64,000 nucleotides of DNA from NCBI GenBank assembly GCA_945890645.1, contig CAMDCV010000008.1, forward strand, positions 1 through 64,000, read 5' to 3'. Source of the DNA: Akkermansia muciniphila. GTDB lineage: Bacteria > Verrucomicrobiota > Verrucomicrobiia > Verrucomicrobiales > Akkermansiaceae. Made by a program: the position numbers and the translations under genes. This document shows, piece by piece, positions 61,664 to 64,000 of this stretch (position 1 is the first letter of the stretch; every line of letters begins with the position of its first letter). Under the pieces are notes generated by a model, which was given only the letters and a program-made list of their open reading frames with translations, was not told the DNA's origin and did no database searches.

Positions 61664-62437
61664 ATGAAACACAGCCGCGCTCCTATGCTGATCACCGCAG
61701 CGGTGCTGGTGTTTTTCTATTTGCCCATCGCCTTGTTGGTGCTGCACTCCTTCAATGAATCGCGCTACAGCACCTCATGGCAGGGCTTTACGTGGAAATG
61801 GTATGAAGGTCTGTTCCGTCGCAATGATCTTTGGCGCGCATTGCAGAATTCGTTAGGCATCGCCAGTGTATCGAGTGTGATCGCGATGACACTAGGCACT
61901 GCGGCCGCCTTTGCGTTGCATCGATTCCGCAGCCGTTGGCAAAATGCCCATCGCTTGCTACTGACCTTGCCGCTCGTGCTGCCCGAGGTACTGATCGGCA
62001 TGTCGCTGCTGTCATTTTTTGTCGCCATCAAAGTTCCGCTCAGCTTGATCACGGTGACGATTGCCCACGTCACTTTTTGCCTCGGCTATGTCGCGTTGGT
62101 CGTGCAAGCGCGTTTGCAGGACTTCGACTTCTCGGTCATCGATGCCGCACGCGACCTCGGCGCCACCCGCTGGCAAGCCACCACTCGAGTTCTTTTGCCA
62201 TTGATTGCCCCGGGGATTCTCGCAGGTGGATTACTGGCATTCACCTTATCCATCGATGACTTTGTCGTCACCTTTTTCGTCACTGGTGCCGGCGCCGATA
62301 CCTTGCCGCTGCGAATCAATAGCATGATCCGTCACAGCAAGGAATTGCCCTTGATCAATGCGCTCTCGACACTACTGCTGCTCGCTACTTTTCTCATCGT
62401 GGCTACGACCCAACGCCTATTGCGGCGCAACGTTTGA
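61664..62437 (+). CDS. ABC transporter permease, PotC-like
   Basis: From ATG 61664 the 257-residue protein has six membrane helices, starting with FFYLPIALLVLHSFNESRYS, and the ABC permease EAA-like motif DAARDLGATRWQATTRVLLP. The start and length fit spermidine/putrescine permease PotC. No PotA, PotB or PotD gene is adjacent; upstream is rsmB (9 bp away) and downstream is an esterase. It may be the 3' end of a pot operon that has been split. Confidence 0.8.
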   Translation: MKHSRAPMLITAAVLVFFYLPIALLVLHSFNESRYSTSWQGFTWKWYEGLFRRNDLWRALQNSLGIASVSSVIAMTLGTAAAFALHRFRSRWQNAHRLLLTLPLVLPEVLIGMSLLSFFVAIKVPLSLITVTIAHVTFCLGYVALVVQARLQDFDFSVIDAARDLGATRWQATTRVLLPLIAPGILAGGLLAFTLSIDDFVVTFFVTGAGADTLPLRINSMIRHSKELPLINALSTLLLLATFLIVATTQRLLRRNV

Positions 62438-62475
62438 TTCTTGACCCCGCAGACCCAAGCGATACATTTTTCCCT

Positions 62476-63354
62476 ATGAAACAACTACTGCTTCTAGTTT
62501 CCATCTCTACATCTCTCCTATCCGCAGCTCCCCTGCCCTCGATTCCCCTTTACCCGAATGGCGCTGCGGATGCTCGCGGCACAACCGAAAAAGACATCCC
62601 CACTCTCACTGCCTATTTGCCGAAAGATCAAGCAGCTCCCACCACCGCCATTCTGGTCTGCCCTGGCGGCGGCTACGGCGGTTTAGCCCCGCACGAAGGC
62701 GAAGGCTACGCAACTTGGCTCGCAGAACAAGGGATCGCCGCCGTCGTATTAAAATACCGACTCGGTTCTTCCGGCTATCGCCATCCGAGCATGCTCAACG
62801 ACGCCGCCCGTGGCATGCGCTTGCTACGCTCGAAAGCCACGGAATGGAATATCGACCCCAAACGCTGCGGCATCATGGGCTCCAGTGCGGGCGGTCATTT
62901 GGCCTCAACTTTACTCACCCACTTCGATGCTGGCAAAGCCGATGACAAAGACCCGATCGAACAACTCAGCAGCCGCCCCGACTTCGGCATTCTCTGTTAC
63001 GCTGTCATCACCATGGGCGACTTCACCCACGGTGGATCGCGTAAAAACTTGTTAGGTGAAAATCCCAGCCCCGAACTCATTGAATTTCTATCTAACGAAA
63101 AACAAGTCACCAAAGAAACGCCCCCTTGTTTTATCTGGCACACCTGGGAAGACAGCGGCGTCAAAGTGGAGAATTCGCTAGAATTTGCCGCCGCCATGCG
63201 TCGTGCCGGCGTGCCCTTCGATCTGCACGTTTATCAAAAAGGCCCCCACGGCATCGGCCTCAGCATCGGCAAAAACGGCGCCGCCCCCGGTGAAGTACAC
63301 CCTTGGGCGAAAGATCTACTCGTCTGGCTGCGTCAAAACCAGTGGGCGAAATAA
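62476..63354 (+). CDS. Alpha/beta hydrolase, acetylxylan-esterase/carbohydrate-esterase-like
   Basis: From ATG 62476 the 292-residue protein has a signal peptide (LLLLVSISTSLLSAAP), CPGGGYGGLAPHEGEG (oxyanion region), GIMGSSAGGHLASTL (nucleophile Ser in GSSAGG), WHTWEDSGVKVENS and KGPHGIGLSI (catalytic His). This resembles the BD-FAE/acetyl xylan esterase group that deacetylates plant polysaccharides. It probably acts in the periplasm. It converges with the agmatine deiminase gene. Confidence 0.82.
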   Translation: MKQLLLLVSISTSLLSAAPLPSIPLYPNGAADARGTTEKDIPTLTAYLPKDQAAPTTAILVCPGGGYGGLAPHEGEGYATWLAEQGIAAVVLKYRLGSSGYRHPSMLNDAARGMRLLRSKATEWNIDPKRCGIMGSSAGGHLASTLLTHFDAGKADDKDPIEQLSSRPDFGILCYAVITMGDFTHGGSRKNLLGENPSPELIEFLSNEKQVTKETPPCFIWHTWEDSGVKVENSLEFAAAMRRAGVPFDLHVYQKGPHGIGLSIGKNGAAPGEVHPWAKDLLVWLRQNQWAK

Positions 63355-63363
63355 TCTAACGAA

Positions 63364-64000
63364 TTACGCCGGCTGCTGCTGTGAAATGCAGTGCAAGGTG
63401 CCACCCTCTTCGACTAGGTCGAGGCAGTCGATGCCTACCACTTCGCGTTCGGGGAAAATTTCTTGAATGATCGCGAGCGCGCGTTGGTCGTTTTTTTTCT
63501 GACGGAATTGCGGCACGATCACGCCGTGATTCACTAACAGATAATTCACATACGAGGCCGGCAAGACCGGCAATCGCCAGCCCGGCACTTCGCAGGCTTC
63601 GGGCATGTGCATTTCGATCAAATCAAACGACCCGCCGGTGGTCTTGCGGAATCCTGCCAACGTAGAGAAATTTTCTGCTAGGATCTTTTGATTCGGCGAT
63701 GCGCTATCTTTTTCCACACAGGCCAGCATTGCACTGTCGGACACAAAGCGCACCAAATCATCGATGTGGCCATCGGTATCATCGCCTTCGATACCACTTT
63801 TGAGCCACAAAATTTCATTTACTCCAAGTCCCTCGCACAACAATTCCTCAATGTCTCCGCGCGATAGATGGGGGTTTCGATTCGGATTGAGCAAGACGGC
63901 CTCAGTCGTCAGCAGCTGGCCGACGCTGTTGATTTCGATCGCACCGCCTTCTAGGATCATGCCGCCTTCAAAGCGTTTCATCTCTAACGATTCTGCCACC
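63364..64000 (-). CDS. Agmatine deiminase/PAD family, C-terminal part (runs off window)
   Basis: The visible 211 residues include DTDGHIDDLVRFVSD (catalytic Asp and His), LVNHGVIVPQF and the C-terminal EEGGTLHCISQQQP with the catalytic cysteine, as in the porphyromonas-type PAD/agmatine deiminase family that converts agmatine to N-carbamoylputrescine. A Met at 63999 is internal to the fold; the true start lies beyond 64000. Confidence 0.88.
   Translation of the reverse strand, partial: VAESLEMKRFEGGMILEGGAIEINSVGQLLTTEAVLLNPNRNPHLSRGDIEELLCEGLGVNEILWLKSGIEGDDTDGHIDDLVRFVSDSAMLACVEKDSASPNQKILAENFSTLAGFRKTTGGSFDLIEMHMPEACEVPGWRLPVLPASYVNYLLVNHGVIVPQFRQKKNDQRALAIIQEIFPEREVVGIDCLDLVEEGGTLHCISQQQPA

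Overview
The window looks like a chromosomal segment of a Verrucomicrobiota bacterium. Lineage evidence: a DUF1501 protein paired with a DUF1549/DUF1553 protein, a large c-type cytochrome with a DUF6797-like N-terminus, and a PEP-CTERM protein, all typical of Planctomycetota/Verrucomicrobiota, next to a standard bacterial tRNA-Thr-tuf-tRNA-Trp-secE-nusG-rplKAJL-rpoBC locus. Assignment below phylum is not possible from the sequence alone.

Layout. 1-460: start of an IS30-like transposase running off the left edge, a DNA-glycosylase-like gene cut short where the element begins, and tRNA-Lys. 647-6854: bicarbonate transporter SbtA with its PII-like partner SbtB; a metal-related permease pair (YraQ/YcgR-type plus TIGR03943) on the minus strand; an amidase lipoprotein, a Cys-cluster protein, a MYG1-like hydrolase and a squalene/phytoene synthase. 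6950-12800: ribF, an EboD-like sugar-phosphate cyclase, an ECF sigma factor, mutL (with eroded nuclease motifs), a LysM lipoprotein and tRNA-Leu. 12810-17829: trxA, then a run of small membrane proteins and lipoproteins around a phospholipase-D-like lipoprotein. 17968-22384: a five-gene rightward run (KamA-type radical SAM aminomutase, DUF5069, LOG-family protein, CutC, parvulin). 22385-31543: subtilase, tRNA-Val, truB, nrnA, an orphan ABC ATPase, PDZ protein, DUF6797 cytochrome. 31654-35751: accessory block. 35752-48858: RNA polymerase/ribosomal protein/tuf locus, all leftward. 49094-64000: sugar isomerase, UvrD-type helicase, alanine:sodium symporter, DUF1501 and DUF1549/1553 pair, PEP-CTERM protein, cobalamin adenosyltransferase, 5-FTHF cyclo-ligase, rsmB, PotC-like permease, esterase and the C-terminal part of an agmatine deiminase.

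The most unusual structure lies directly downstream of rpoC. The last 226 bp of rpoC plus 76 bp of its terminator region (35676-35977) are present a second time at 32132-32433, in the same orientation, about 96% identical by hand alignment. Between the copies lies a GC-richer 934-residue secreted calcineurin-like phosphoesterase gene that lacks the GTTAG/CTAAC pentamer common in many neighbouring genes. The 76 non-coding bases are identical in the two copies, whereas the coding part has 11 differences, 9 of them synonymous. This looks like DNA inserted at the 3' end of rpoC together with a related rpoC tail, and no recombinase gene is visible.

Starts were chosen by conserved N-termini, signal peptides and overlaps, so several differ from the longest open frame. 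All functional names rest on recognised motifs, not on database searches.
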